Origin: Mactra quadrangularis
Lineage: Eukaryota; Mollusca; Bivalvia; Venerida; Mactridae
Direction: 5' to 3'
Assembly (NCBI GenBank): GCA_025267735.1
Contig: CM046301.1
Coordinates: 13,514,190 to 13,578,189, forward strand
DNA: 64,000 nucleotides
The position numbers and the translations under genes are program-made. Shown one piece after another: positions 24,425 to 34,045 of this stretch. Position 1 is the first letter of the stretch. Every line of letters begins with the position of its first letter. The notes under the pieces are model-generated. The model worked only from the letters and a program-made list of their open reading frames with translations. It ran no database searches and was not told the origin of the DNA.

Positions 24425-25766
24425 CTTAGACGTTTCCCAGTTTTATGCAGTAAACGATTAATCACGTGTCACTACAAAACCATCAATTGTTTCGCAAACA
24501 TGTTTAATGAGACAAGAGATGAGTTTAATATGTCGCATGAAAAAGGCGCTAACATACCCCGTGCTCATACATCAATGCTTTAGATCAAGAGACTTGTTTA
24601 CCGCAAAGTAAACTTTATGTAAAACATTACTTTTTTAACCCCGTTAAATTGCACTATTGTGCTGTGGAAATTCAAAGGGATTAGTAGGCAAAATTTTCAG
24701 TTCCAATTTTTCTGGTTCTGCATTATAATTTTTATAATTTTATATTGTGATTAAAACAGACAAACTGTTATATTACTTGGCAAAATATTTCTTTCTTTTC
24801 CCGGAATATTTGGGGTGTTTCCTAACTAGACCTACGTGGGTCAGGTTTGCTAAAAATAGGTAAGTGTTGAAATATGCATTTACTGATGAGAAGATACTAG
24901 AGCTTGTTATTGTGCAACATTAGTTTAATTGTATTAAAACGATAGAATAATCGTCTAAGAATGTTGAAAAGACAAGAAGCGACCAATGAAAATGTTTGGT
25001 GATTCCCTCACTATCCTACTTTCGTTTTCAACATTGTGTATGCAAAATGTTTTAATTTGTTCAGTTGAATGCTATAAGTAACAAATTTTCTTAGTAAGTG
25101 ATTTCTTGCTTTCTTAATACTGTTTTAAAGACTAAACTTGGTTCTATACTTTTGGCACAGTTATTTGCCTGTATATCCCTTTAAATATGTTAATGTTGAT
25201 TTAGTTACCCCCACATTTGGAGAGGTATGTCGTAGTGTGGCGCTTTTCTCAAAAAAGTTTTATGCTGAAAATCACCGAAAGTCAAAAGTAAGAAACATTA
25301 ATAATACCGTCATTATTGACTCATCAATTCCAAATATTATTGAATTGTGTAGAATATTGTATACCTTTTGCATATCATACCATAATTATGTATATTTCCA
25401 TTCTGATTTTGAACTGCAAAATTTATGAAATTGACTTATGATAACTTTTTTTCGTAAGATTTTTTGTGAAAAGTGCACTGGTGTTTTCAGCTAAGAAGAA
25501 ATTAAATTGCCGAAGTCAACTAAGAATGTAAATTTTATTATTTAAAGAATTTTGAAAAATAGTTATCCTAATATTGGTAAGTTTCATTTTATTTTCAGTG
25601 GCGCATACATTAATATCGCTGGTTTAAATATACTGTTACCTCTCGCGAGTACAGAAATACTTTAAACAGTGAATATCTATTTTAGAGGGGTTAACGTATG
25701 CGCAACTGACAAATTCAATTTTGTAATAAATGTGTTCTAATTCATAATTAATTAATGATATTGTTT
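24425..25766. other. AT-rich non-coding stretch
   Basis: A 96-codon open stretch at 25138-25428 exists but shows no recognisable motif, and I do not support it as a gene. Confidence 0.4.
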
Positions 25767-26179
25767 CAATCTCCGTAAACAGATATCCTGTAAAGCATTG
25801 TCGTACAGGATCTCTACTATCTCAATGGAGGGTCACGTCGAGATGACCTTTATGTCGACTAATCAATGCGTAGCTTTCATCTAGACGAAGCACTATTAAT
25901 AACATTTTGATTTCGTAATTTCTCTTTTTACACCAAGGTTTGCAAGCTAATTTAACAGCGGTATTATTCACAGTCTGCAATTGGGCGACTCATTTCAAAT
26001 TGCGTGACGTAGACGATGCAAACAAGTTACGTATCACAACAATTTCGCCATTAATATCATGATGAAAAAAGGTCACCTGAACGTGACCTTCGTTTGAAAA
26101 ATGCCAGATCTAAATTAGCGAGTAGGCGAGCGGAAAATTATAGATCGGGTTTTAATCAGATTGTAGTTGTTTATGATTG
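25767..26179 (+). repeat. Left arm of a roughly 0.4 kb inverted repeat pair
   Basis: From CAATCTCCGTAAACAGATAT to ATGATTG, this segment matches the reverse complement of 30401-30825 along its length. Internal hairpins include ATCCTGT..ACAGGAT near 25787 and GGTCAC-CTGAAC-GTGACC near 26070. The arm itself starts CAATCT and nearly ends AGATTG, so each arm may be an independent short DNA element; alternatively the pair are long terminal repeats of a 5.06 kb structure. Confidence 0.8.
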
Positions 26180-26279
26180 TGTATTATTCATTGAAAAGCA
26201 AGCAAACAGTTTTATAAGACTAGCCTTTTTTTCTCTCGCTGTGAAGACCTGTTAGTAAGACAATTTGTAAGCTGTAAAA

Positions 26280-26552
26280 ATGATTTATTATAATTATGTT
26301 TACCAGCATTTCTGTCAAGGAGGCGGGGCTAATATATTATCTTCATTATATTTACACGATCGTGATAATCACTCAGTTACGTCTAGTATCTTAATGTTCA
26401 TTATTATATATACGTGTGGACAAGTTGTTGGCAAGCTATCTGATGGAGAAACAATTGAAGATATAAGGTATAAAAAGATTCTATCATGTGTATATACTAA
26501 TATCACAGTGGCAATACCACGTGACTATGACATCACAAATGCTACAGTTTAA
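26280..26552 (+). pseudogene. Coding-like block, copy 3, product unknown
   Basis: The open frame contains TCGQVVGKLSDGETIEDI (26412-26465), followed directly by AAG|GTATAA, a good 5' splice-site match (GT at 26468). The block aligns with 18578-18631, with several silent differences. The upstream part (26265-26410) aligns with 13759-13885. The reading frame continues to 26552 but similarity stops near the GT, which fits an exon end better than a continuous gene. Family not recognised. Confidence 0.4.
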
Positions 26553-26910
26553 AGAAGTTAACAGTGAAAATCAGCCTCGACTTAAAGTTTTTACGAGCTG
26601 TATGTCTTTTAATTCTTGTCAGATTTCAATGATAACTACTCGAGGCTATGCAGAAAAGTGTATACTCTTTGCCACGCATCACGTTTCCAACGCCAGTTTT
26701 ATACTATTTGCCAACACCCTGGAAAACTATTTCTTTTAAGCGTGCTGCAATGACAAGCCGTCGTCCATTTTTATACAGGAAACACGTTGATAGGTTTTCT
26801 TGGATGTATAATACACCATATCATTTGAATATGAAATGTGCCTAATAACACGAAATTCATTATACTCACTATACAATCTCTTTTGTTTATCGAAAAAAAG
26901 CTTAGTAATA

Positions 26911-27047
26911 TGGGGCCTGTTTTCTAAGCATATCGCATAAGTGCGCTGGTACCCTTTTTACACCAAAAGGAACAAGTCTGTGATATCAAATCGAGAATAT
27001 CAGGGGGCGAAGCGATACGTGGTAATATACTTCGGCAACAGGCCCAT
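26911..27047. mobile_element. Foldback MITE, same family as 21788
   Basis: TGGGGCCTGTTTTCTAAGCA on the left pairs with TTCGGCAACAGGCCCA on the right. The centre TGTGATATCAAAT is identical to that of the element at 21788. It lies within the extra sequence that separates the coding-like block from its paralogous flank. Confidence 0.6.
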
Positions 27048-27129
27048 TGTGTTTATGCTAAGCACGTGTTATTAAGCAATGCAATTTTGACGTATTGTAG
27101 AGACAAAACGAAGATTTACGCCAGTACAA

Positions 27130-27430
27130 GTTCCGAATAAATGGTTAAGTAAATACTCACATGCTAACAGTAATGTGAAGTCAGTACAAGGCAGGTGGAA
27201 AATCAGAAAAAAGTCAACACAGCATGGTTATCTCTTAAATCTAATAACAACGCCTTTTATTATGCAAAATCTTGTTTCGTGTCGTAAAATATAATTACAG
27301 ATCTAAATGCCAGGAGATTGACGCAGTGGTGTTAAGTGTTTTGTAGCTGATGCGCTCAGTTACTTCGGACTACTTGTAACTGATTCACCACATGTTTTGT
27401 ATTACTGTTACATTGTTATAAAATTACAGA
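27130..27430 (+). repeat. Paralogous flank shared with 18.76-19.02 kb
   Basis: Shared ordered words are GCAGGTGGAAAATCA, ACAGCATGGTTA, TTGACGCAGTGGT and ATGCGCTCAGTTACT. See the entry at 18756. Confidence 0.65.
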
Positions 27431-27499
27431 TATTACACTCAGTATGTCGCCAATAATTGTAATCTTCATATTATCATCGATTTATCATCACTTAAGCTA

Positions 27500-27840
27500 C
27501 AGTCCCATAAACATAGAAAATAGCCGTGCGGGCACCGTACGGGCGCCGTGAGATCAACCTCCGCAAGGACCCGTACGAACTCTTATGTACCCGTACGGAC
27601 TGTTACGTTTTTACCAAGGCCGTAAGATGAGCCAAGGATACACGTATCAGTTTCAGAGTCAAATCGTGAACAAAATCGTGGCCGAGTATGGATTAAATAT
27701 GTATATCTTCCACCTACGGCTCCGTACGGGTGTGTGGTTTTGTACCATGTTCGTACCGTCACTTTGATACGCAAGGCTTCCCACGGCCTACGACTGTCTG
27801 CACGTACGGGTCCGTGATAAGCCACGATTGTTTTGGGACT
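27500..27840. mobile_element. CpG-rich inverted-repeat DNA element (341 bp) with CCGTACGG motifs
   Basis: The ends are CAGTCCCATAAAC and GTTTTGGGACT, both flanked by TA (27498 and 27841), compatible with a Tc1/mariner-type TA target. Inside are at least five copies of CCGTACGGG or CCCGTACGG-like palindromes, mostly toward the ends. The element is visibly richer in G+C and CpG than its neighbours. Several short open frames here are by-products. No transposase. Confidence 0.6.
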
Positions 27841-28736
27841 TAGGCATTACATGAATAAATACTTGATCAAGGTTTTCAGCGTATCCGTGTCTAAATTAAT
27901 AATGTCATATCGGATAAAAACAAAATATTAGCAAAGCGGCTTACAAAGTTTTGGAAGCCAGAACTGCATCAGAATCATACGGTATTTTTACCACTGTTGA
28001 TTTTATACATTTTGTTAGTCATAGTCACTTTAAAAGCTCATTAGAGCTTATGTTATTTATTATGTATATATACCGACTCAAAATAAAGATTATTCTATTT
28101 TATGATGACATCCATTGGGTAATACATTAACGTTTTCCTTTTAAAAGTTCATCAAAACAGCACAATAAATGTAAACAATAAGTAAGTCAATAAAAATCTC
28201 AAGGTAAACGTATCAAACAACATCATTGCAGAAGAGCAATGCCCACGATACAGAAATCAAAATACCTTATATCTTGATAACACAAATTACATTACAATGC
28301 TAAGCAGAAATCAGCAGATTCTTTTCTGAAAACAAAACGTAGGCGTTAAACAATACCAGACACTCTGTCATCATTTGAGATTTGAGATACCTCATATATC
28401 ATAATTAATTTTAAGATCATATTCGCACTATCTCTCTCCAGTTTTCACACAACAAAATTACTATAACTATTAAATTATCCCACTGTTCGTTTCATCATTG
28501 AGATAAATGAGAAAATAAATAATAGCTAGTTGATCGAAATCTCTGGAAAAATGATACAAATTAAATTTATATTCGACAATGATGTGTCAGGGTAAGAGTC
28601 GAGGACTTAAAAAAGTACAGAAACGATAAATAGAGTCGATTTTTTTCAAATAACAACATAGATAAACATAGAACAACGTAGAACTCTTAAAATCGTTCAA
28701 AAATGAAAACAAAGATATCAGAAATTTTATAAGTAA
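27841..28736. other. AT-rich non-coding stretch
   Basis: Nothing is recognised apart from AT-rich runs. Confidence 0.4.
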
Positions 28737-29140
28737 GGCCATGCTATACCGGAATTTTGTTAAGCGTCCGCGCGCGCGTAGGTTTTAGAGTTCTCAATCC
28801 AAAAACAAATCAAAATTGTTGGTGGAGTTTCTTAAATAATTCTGTTGTTCCAGGATTCAATAACTAATTTTTCTCAGGAAATACTGATAGTTCTTTGTTT
28901 CTGTGTGTTTGATTAATGAAAATGTACATGTGTATGTTGTATACATGTATACTTTTTTATAGAATTACTTTAATCTCGCATTAATGTCATAAACATTCGT
29001 GTACTACCAAGTTATATGTGTGAATACTAGCTAGAATGAACATGTGTTTTCGTTTTCGGTTTGTGTGTTTTTTTGTGAATAGGTACCTAGGTTGGTCAAA
29101 CTTGAGTTGACGCTTAACAAAATTCCAATCTGTCATGGCC
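28737..29140. mobile_element. PIF/Harbinger-type MITE, 404 bp
   Basis: The 32 bp terminal inverted repeats start GGCCATG and share GGAATTTTGTTAAGCGTC (28751-28768 and 29109-29126), with a few mismatches near the tips. TAA directly flanks both ends (28734-28736 and 29141-29143). GG-starting repeats with a 3 bp TWA target are the known signature of PIF/Harbinger elements. There is no transposase frame. A CG-alternating run (CCGCGCGCGCG) sits just inside the left repeat. Confidence 0.85.
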
Positions 29141-29622
29141 TAATGGCTTTGTACAAAACACAGATTTATCATTTAGTGTCGAATGTATATTTTTTGTCAG
29201 AAAGTCATTTCACTAAACGTTGGTGACAAATTATCTTTTTTACTTTTATTACTAGCAAAATCTGTATACAAGGTATTCATTTGGCCAAACATATATTTAC
29301 AACATGTCAGGCCAAGGTAAACAAAGACATTGTACATGAACAACAAATTTACAAGAATAATGCAAATATAAGGACATATTACACATGGTAACAATATATA
29401 ACAGTATTTGTAAAGATTCAAATAGAACAAAGCAGCAACGTTATGAAAGTTTTTCATCAATACATTTAGAGAATGTTTCTGGTAACTTAAGACTGCCTTA
29501 AAGATATCTCTTACTTTTATACATTCTGAAATAATACCAGAAATCGTTTGTCAGTACTTCGTATTTTAACACATAAAAAGATGCAAGCAAACATATCAGG
29601 AGCAGCAACAGTAACATTAAAA
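29141..29622. other. AT-rich non-coding stretch
   Basis: An 87-codon minus-strand open stretch (29197-29460) has no recognisable motif and is not supported as a gene. Confidence 0.4.
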
Positions 29623-29936
29623 GTCACCTGGCTAGCTCAGTTGGTAGCACTCAAGTCTACTGATCGAGCGGTCGTGGGTTCGATTCCAGGGCGGGGCATA
29701 CTTTCGTGGAGCTTGGTCATGAAATTATTTCTACGGCCACTCTCCCTCCTACCAATGATTCTTAATTATGTAGGGTAGGTGTCAGTCACTGACGGAAGTA
29801 TGCGCTTAGTAGTTGGTTAACAGCTAAATCCAGAGATTTAGCCTTTCCATGCAAGGAGTGAGTAGGTTGACTGACCGCCGTTATATGACTTATACAACGT
29901 GTTGCTACGGCGTTAAACCCAACAAAAACAAACAAA
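29623..29936 (+). mobile_element. tRNA-derived SINE (family a), full length with target duplication
   Basis: The head GGCTAGCTCAGTTGGTAGC, B box GGGTTCGATTCC (29677), body, and tail GTTGCTACGGCGTTAAACCC with AACAAAAACAAACAAA are all present. Flanks are GTAACATTAAAA (29611) and GTACATTAAA (29937), a target duplication with one indel. This is the best-preserved copy in the window and therefore probably the youngest. Confidence 0.92.
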
Positions 29937-30400
29937 GTACATTAAATTAAATAATTCCTAAATATGTTATAGTTAAGTGAACTTACGTTTGTAAAGAATA
30001 GACGATTATCAAAATTAAACTGTTTTGTTTCTATTCTGACACAACTAAATTAAAACACTATAGAATTATAAATAAATAACTATTAACTGAATTATGACTA
30101 ACATAATTACGTTCGCGTGAGCTGTTTTAAATACCGGTATTTTACAATGAAACTGGCAACTATATACAATATATGTACACATAAATAATAGATCTACGTC
30201 ATAAATTCATTTAAACCATAATCTTACACGCTAATTATTTTTGACACTTAATCCATCAAAGATAAATATTTGTATTGTGAGTAAGGCTTGATATTGACGT
30301 ATACTCGCACAACAGTAGTATTTATTATTAGCTTTGGATTTGATAATACATGAATAATTAACAAGGCTTAAACCCCATCTTTTTCAATACAATTGAGCTC
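29937..30400. other. AT-rich non-coding stretch
   Basis: Nothing is recognised. Confidence 0.4.
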
Positions 30401-30825
30401 CAATCATAGACGGCCGGTTAGGGCCTGACCAATCTGATTAAAACCCGATCTAAAATTGTCCGCTCGCCTACTCGCTAATTTAGATCTGGCCGTTTTCAAA
30501 CGAGGGTCACGTTCAGGTGACCTTTTTTATTATGATATTTATGTCGAAATTATTATGTAAAGTAATTTGTTTACATCGTTTACGTCACACAATTTGAAAT
30601 GAGCCGTCCAATCACAACCTGTGAATAATACTACTTTAAAATTATCTCGCAAACCTTGGTCTTAAAATAGAAATTACGAAATCAAAACGCTATCATACGC
30701 GTTTCGTCTAGATGAAAGCTACGCATTGATTGGTTTACAAAAAGGTCGTCTCGACGTGATCCTCCATTGAGATCTTAGAGATCCTGTACGACAACGTTCT
30801 ACAGGATATCTGTTTACGGAGATTG
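30401..30825 (-). repeat. Right arm of the roughly 0.4 kb inverted repeat pair
   Basis: This is an inverted copy of 25767-26179, sharing on the minus strand CAATCTCCGTAAACAGATAT at one end and GGGTTTTAATCAGATTG at the other. It has about 15 extra bases near 30407-30428. Confidence 0.8.
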
Positions 30826-31135
30826 GGGTCCGACTCAAAAAGACAATATATGTATATACATGTCCATAAATATAATTGGTGCTTTTGACTGAGAGCTGTG
30901 GCAGAAGCCTATATTCCACTATTAGTACCACCAAAACCAATGGTCTATAAATGAAATTGTCTTAATAAAGAGACCCCTTTTTTCAAAATAGGCATTTGGA
31001 ATCTAAATTTGGTAAAACCCGCATTATTTTGCTATGTTCAAGGTGGTTATGTATTGGATCTTAACTGTGGCTTCAGTTTATTTTTGCAAAATTTGTTCAA
31101 TTAAAAAATGTGTTTGCTCTGAAGAGAATATAAAG

Positions 31136-31385
31136 TATTGTTCGTTTTTTTCTCAACTGTCAAAACATGAATAATTTCACGGTGAATGCGTATGTTAAAA
31201 TTATTGTCGTAATACATCCATGAGTTTCCGAAAGTGTGTATTATGATCGAGTAAAGCTGCATATGCCGTATGACATGTTTTAGTCAATATATTTTTAATA
31301 ACAATTAGGCCGCCAGTACAAAAACAATACATTAAATCACCGTGAAATTATTCAAGCTTTGACAGTTGAGAAAAAACGGACTATA
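31136..31385. mobile_element. Foldback element with arms of about 45 bp
   Basis: The left arm 31140-31185 and right arm 31337-31381 are inverted copies sharing TTTCTCAACTGTCAAA and GAATAATTTCACGGTGA. TA dinucleotides lie just outside each arm. The spacer of about 150 bp has no open frame. It is consistent with a Tc1/mariner-like MITE but the class is not certain. Confidence 0.7.
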
Positions 31386-32288
31386 TCACATTACTCGTAT
31401 ATTATTCATTGAAAACACTTTTTGTTTTTATCATGTTTAGGGATTTTATTTTAGAAACTTAAAACATGTCACGTTGGGTACTTCTTTTTTAGCGTGAAGT
31501 GTCATTGAAACAAGACTTGTGTTCATTGACTGAATATTTAGATACAATCATTCAAGTATTCAATAGCCTAAGAACGAAATGAAACTTTATATTGGTTAAA
31601 AACGGTATCATTGCGTAGTTCTGGAAAGCTTGACCGTGCTTGACAATATCAACCTTTAAGTGTTCTTGAATATCAGTTTAATATGTGAAAAGTTTCTCGT
31701 GAAAAACAAAGTTGTACATTGTATGTTGTATAAAATTGTGAAATGAAATTTTAAAGTTTGAATTAAGCAACTACAATGTATAATCGTTTAATCGCATACA
31801 TGGGGAAGTTCTGTCGAAATCCAGTTTAATAACAGTAAATCTTAAATCAGAAATTCTTAGACAATGACACGCTTCAGGATGACATTTTAATCTTCTGGAA
31901 AAGATTTTCTCAGGCTAATTTTGCAACTAAAACAATCTGTTATTTAATTTGCTTTTAACAGATTCTGAAGTTTCCAAAAGTATTTTTTGTCTCTCTATAA
32001 TTGTATTTTCTATTAAAACGTCAATCCACAAAATTGTGGAAGTACCATGAAAACAATAATCAAAAGATGGCCTCAAAATATCATTTCTTCAATATTAATA
32101 AAACAATCTTACTGTTTGAGGTAGTTCACTGAACTTTGGTATTTAAGTTACTGGTATTATATCAAATAAGATCGTGTTGAAATATTTTGCCTTTGTTTTT
32201 AATGGTTTTTATTACTTGATTCCTTATATAAATGTAATTTGATATTTCAAACTGTTTTCTGAAATTCTAAAAACTATCTAGGCTGCGA
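31386..32288. other. AT-rich non-coding stretch
   Basis: Nothing is recognised. Confidence 0.4.
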
Positions 32289-32308
32289 ACTATTGACCGG
32301 TCAATAGT
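32289..32308. repeat. Perfect 20 bp palindrome
   Basis: ACTATTGACCGGTCAATAGT is perfectly self-complementary. The following 150 bp is somewhat richer in G+C than the surroundings. No partner copy was seen in the window. Confidence 0.7.
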
Positions 32309-32639
32309 TTTGACTGCTTCCTGCTCGTGCTCTTGTAACTATCCCCTACACCTCGGGCCAACAGTTTGACTGTTCCCAAATCACATATGAAATAAATATA
32401 AACTGAGGTCAAGTTTGTGTCACTGTTACTAAAATAGAAAGAGATCACCGGAAGTGAACTGCAGAGAAGTCTCAAACTTTATAAAGCGGAATTAGCAATT
32501 CAGATATAACCCAACATTTGGAATGACAAAAACACATGTTTTTCAAAGTTAAAGTGCGGTTTAAAGTCTGCTTCTATGTACATATTCAGCCGACTTTACA
32601 TTTTGTACGATAACTCCTGATCATTGAAATCATCTTCAG

Positions 32640-32803
32640 ACAGGTGATCTCTCACAGTACCCATTTTCACCTGGGTGGAGTGGAACAACTGTAGGTAAAT
32701 GTTTTGCTCAAGGAAATAAGTAATGCCCCTAGTAAGGCTCTAACCTGGGACCTTTCGATCCCAAAGCGCGCGTCCTACCACTGGTTCACTGCTCCTGCTC
32801 CAT
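32640..32803 (-). mobile_element. SINE fragment of a second tRNA-headed family (V-SINE-like)
   Basis: On the minus strand: a tRNA-like head (GTGGTAGGACGCGCGCTTTG, B-box region GGTTAGAGCC), then a block with CCTTGAGCAAAACATTTACC and TCCACCCAGGTGAAAATGGG. That central block resembles the conserved domain of V-superfamily SINEs reported from molluscs (RUDI type); this assignment is from memory and not tested. Confidence 0.65.
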
Positions 32804-33547
32804 TTTGGCAAATAAAAATCATCCTGATATGAATTAAATGAGAATTTTTTCAAAATTTGACTCAATTTAGATTAAAAAGATCAATCTTTCGGTTTGCAAA
32901 TATTTCATCCTTATGGAGCAGACGGACCCTCGATTAAATCATACAAAACGAATTAAGGCATGGAACTTGATATGTATTGTCAGGAATACTCATTAACCCC
33001 TTGTTGAACATATTTTCGACCTGAAAATTACAAGTTTGTATTTGTTTAATTAACTACATGTATGTCCCCAAGAATAAAAAATCCTTCAAAGTACAAAGAC
33101 TATCATCTTCCATTTTAATATCAAACCTCGTTGAAAACAATTGTAAAGTTTAATCAATCTGTGGATTCGTAAATTGCCGATTGTCTTGGATAAAAAGATC
33201 CAATTTTGAAACAAAAAGCGTTCATAAAACAAAGATCAGTTTTCTCAGGTCAGAAAAAATGCTTAGATATTGCTTTGAACAAAGCCTGTAAATCAACTTT
33301 CCGCTGAAATTGCATTTGTACTGATTTTTTAGAAATTTTTGTGGTAAATGGAAATGGATCTGAGATAAGTTTGTTTAAGAAAATTGAAAAAAAAGCCGCT
33401 GTATGTAATCTGAAACACTAAAAACTTTTTTAGTCGTAAAAATACGCTCCAGCTATAAAGAATACAATTTAGGTGTTTCAAAAAGTAAGGAACATGTTTG
33501 AATCGTTTACTTATGCAATTAAGACACTATTCTGCATTATCTGAAAG
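32804..33547. other. AT-rich non-coding stretch
   Basis: Nothing is recognised. Confidence 0.4.
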
Positions 33548-33665
33548 GACACTTGTAGGTGGGAGAATTAGCCATTATTTTATGACCAAGCTCTAGGAAA
33601 GTACTAACCTACGATTTCTTGATCAGTATACTTGTGCGCTACCGACTTAGCCGGCGGGCGGACAA
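33548..33665 (-). mobile_element. tRNA-derived SINE (family a), 3'-truncated and diverged
   Basis: On the minus strand the head GGCTAAGTCGGTAGCGCACAAG, AAGTATACTGATCAAG and the start of the body (CTAGAGCTTGGTCATAAAAT) are present; the rest of the body and the tail are missing. Confidence 0.65.
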
Positions 33666-33787
33666 CATATGCAGTTTGCTATGTACAAATTGAATATTTT
33701 AAAAGAATAGAGCTCATTGAATAATTATATTAATTATAATGAATGTTGATTTTCAAAGATGTCTGTTTTAACACGTACATAGCTTAA

Positions 33788-34025
33788 AACTAATAATAGC
33801 TATAATAATAGCAATGCTATTTATGATAATGATAATAATGATAATGCTGATAATGCTGATAATGCTGATGATGGTAATAATGATGATGGTAATAAAGATG
33901 TTAAGGGTGATGATAAGGATGATGATAATGAGGATGGTTATGATGATATTAATGATAATAATGATGATACTTATAATGATGATAATGACGATAATTATAA
34001 TTGTAATAATAATCATTATTATCAT
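33788..34025. repeat. GAT/AAT-type trinucleotide microsatellite
   Basis: About 240 bp made almost entirely of ATG, ATA and AAT triplets, with TGATAATGC repeated three to four times near 33840-33870. Open frames on both strands (I/M-rich peptides) are products of the triplet repeat, not genes. Confidence 0.9.
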
Positions 34026-34045
34026 AATTCTATTATTTACATAAT

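Noticed and set aside
27583..27825. Minus-strand open frame of 80 codons in G+C-rich DNA
   Set aside because: It lies inside the inverted-repeat element with CCGTACGG sites; openness follows from base composition.
29623..29700. Functional tRNA gene
   Set aside because: A and B boxes are present, but the sequence continues into the SINE body and the cloverleaf stems do not close well, and the same head recurs in every family-a SINE.
29548..29778. Open frame of 76 codons, partly WLAQLVALKSTDRAVVGS
   Set aside because: The peptide is a translation of the tRNA-like SINE head; similar frames at 43230-43415 have the same origin.
33768..34044. Overlapping open frames on both strands, rich in I and M
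   Set aside because: They are translations of the GAT/AAT microsatellite and have no composition or motif of a real protein.
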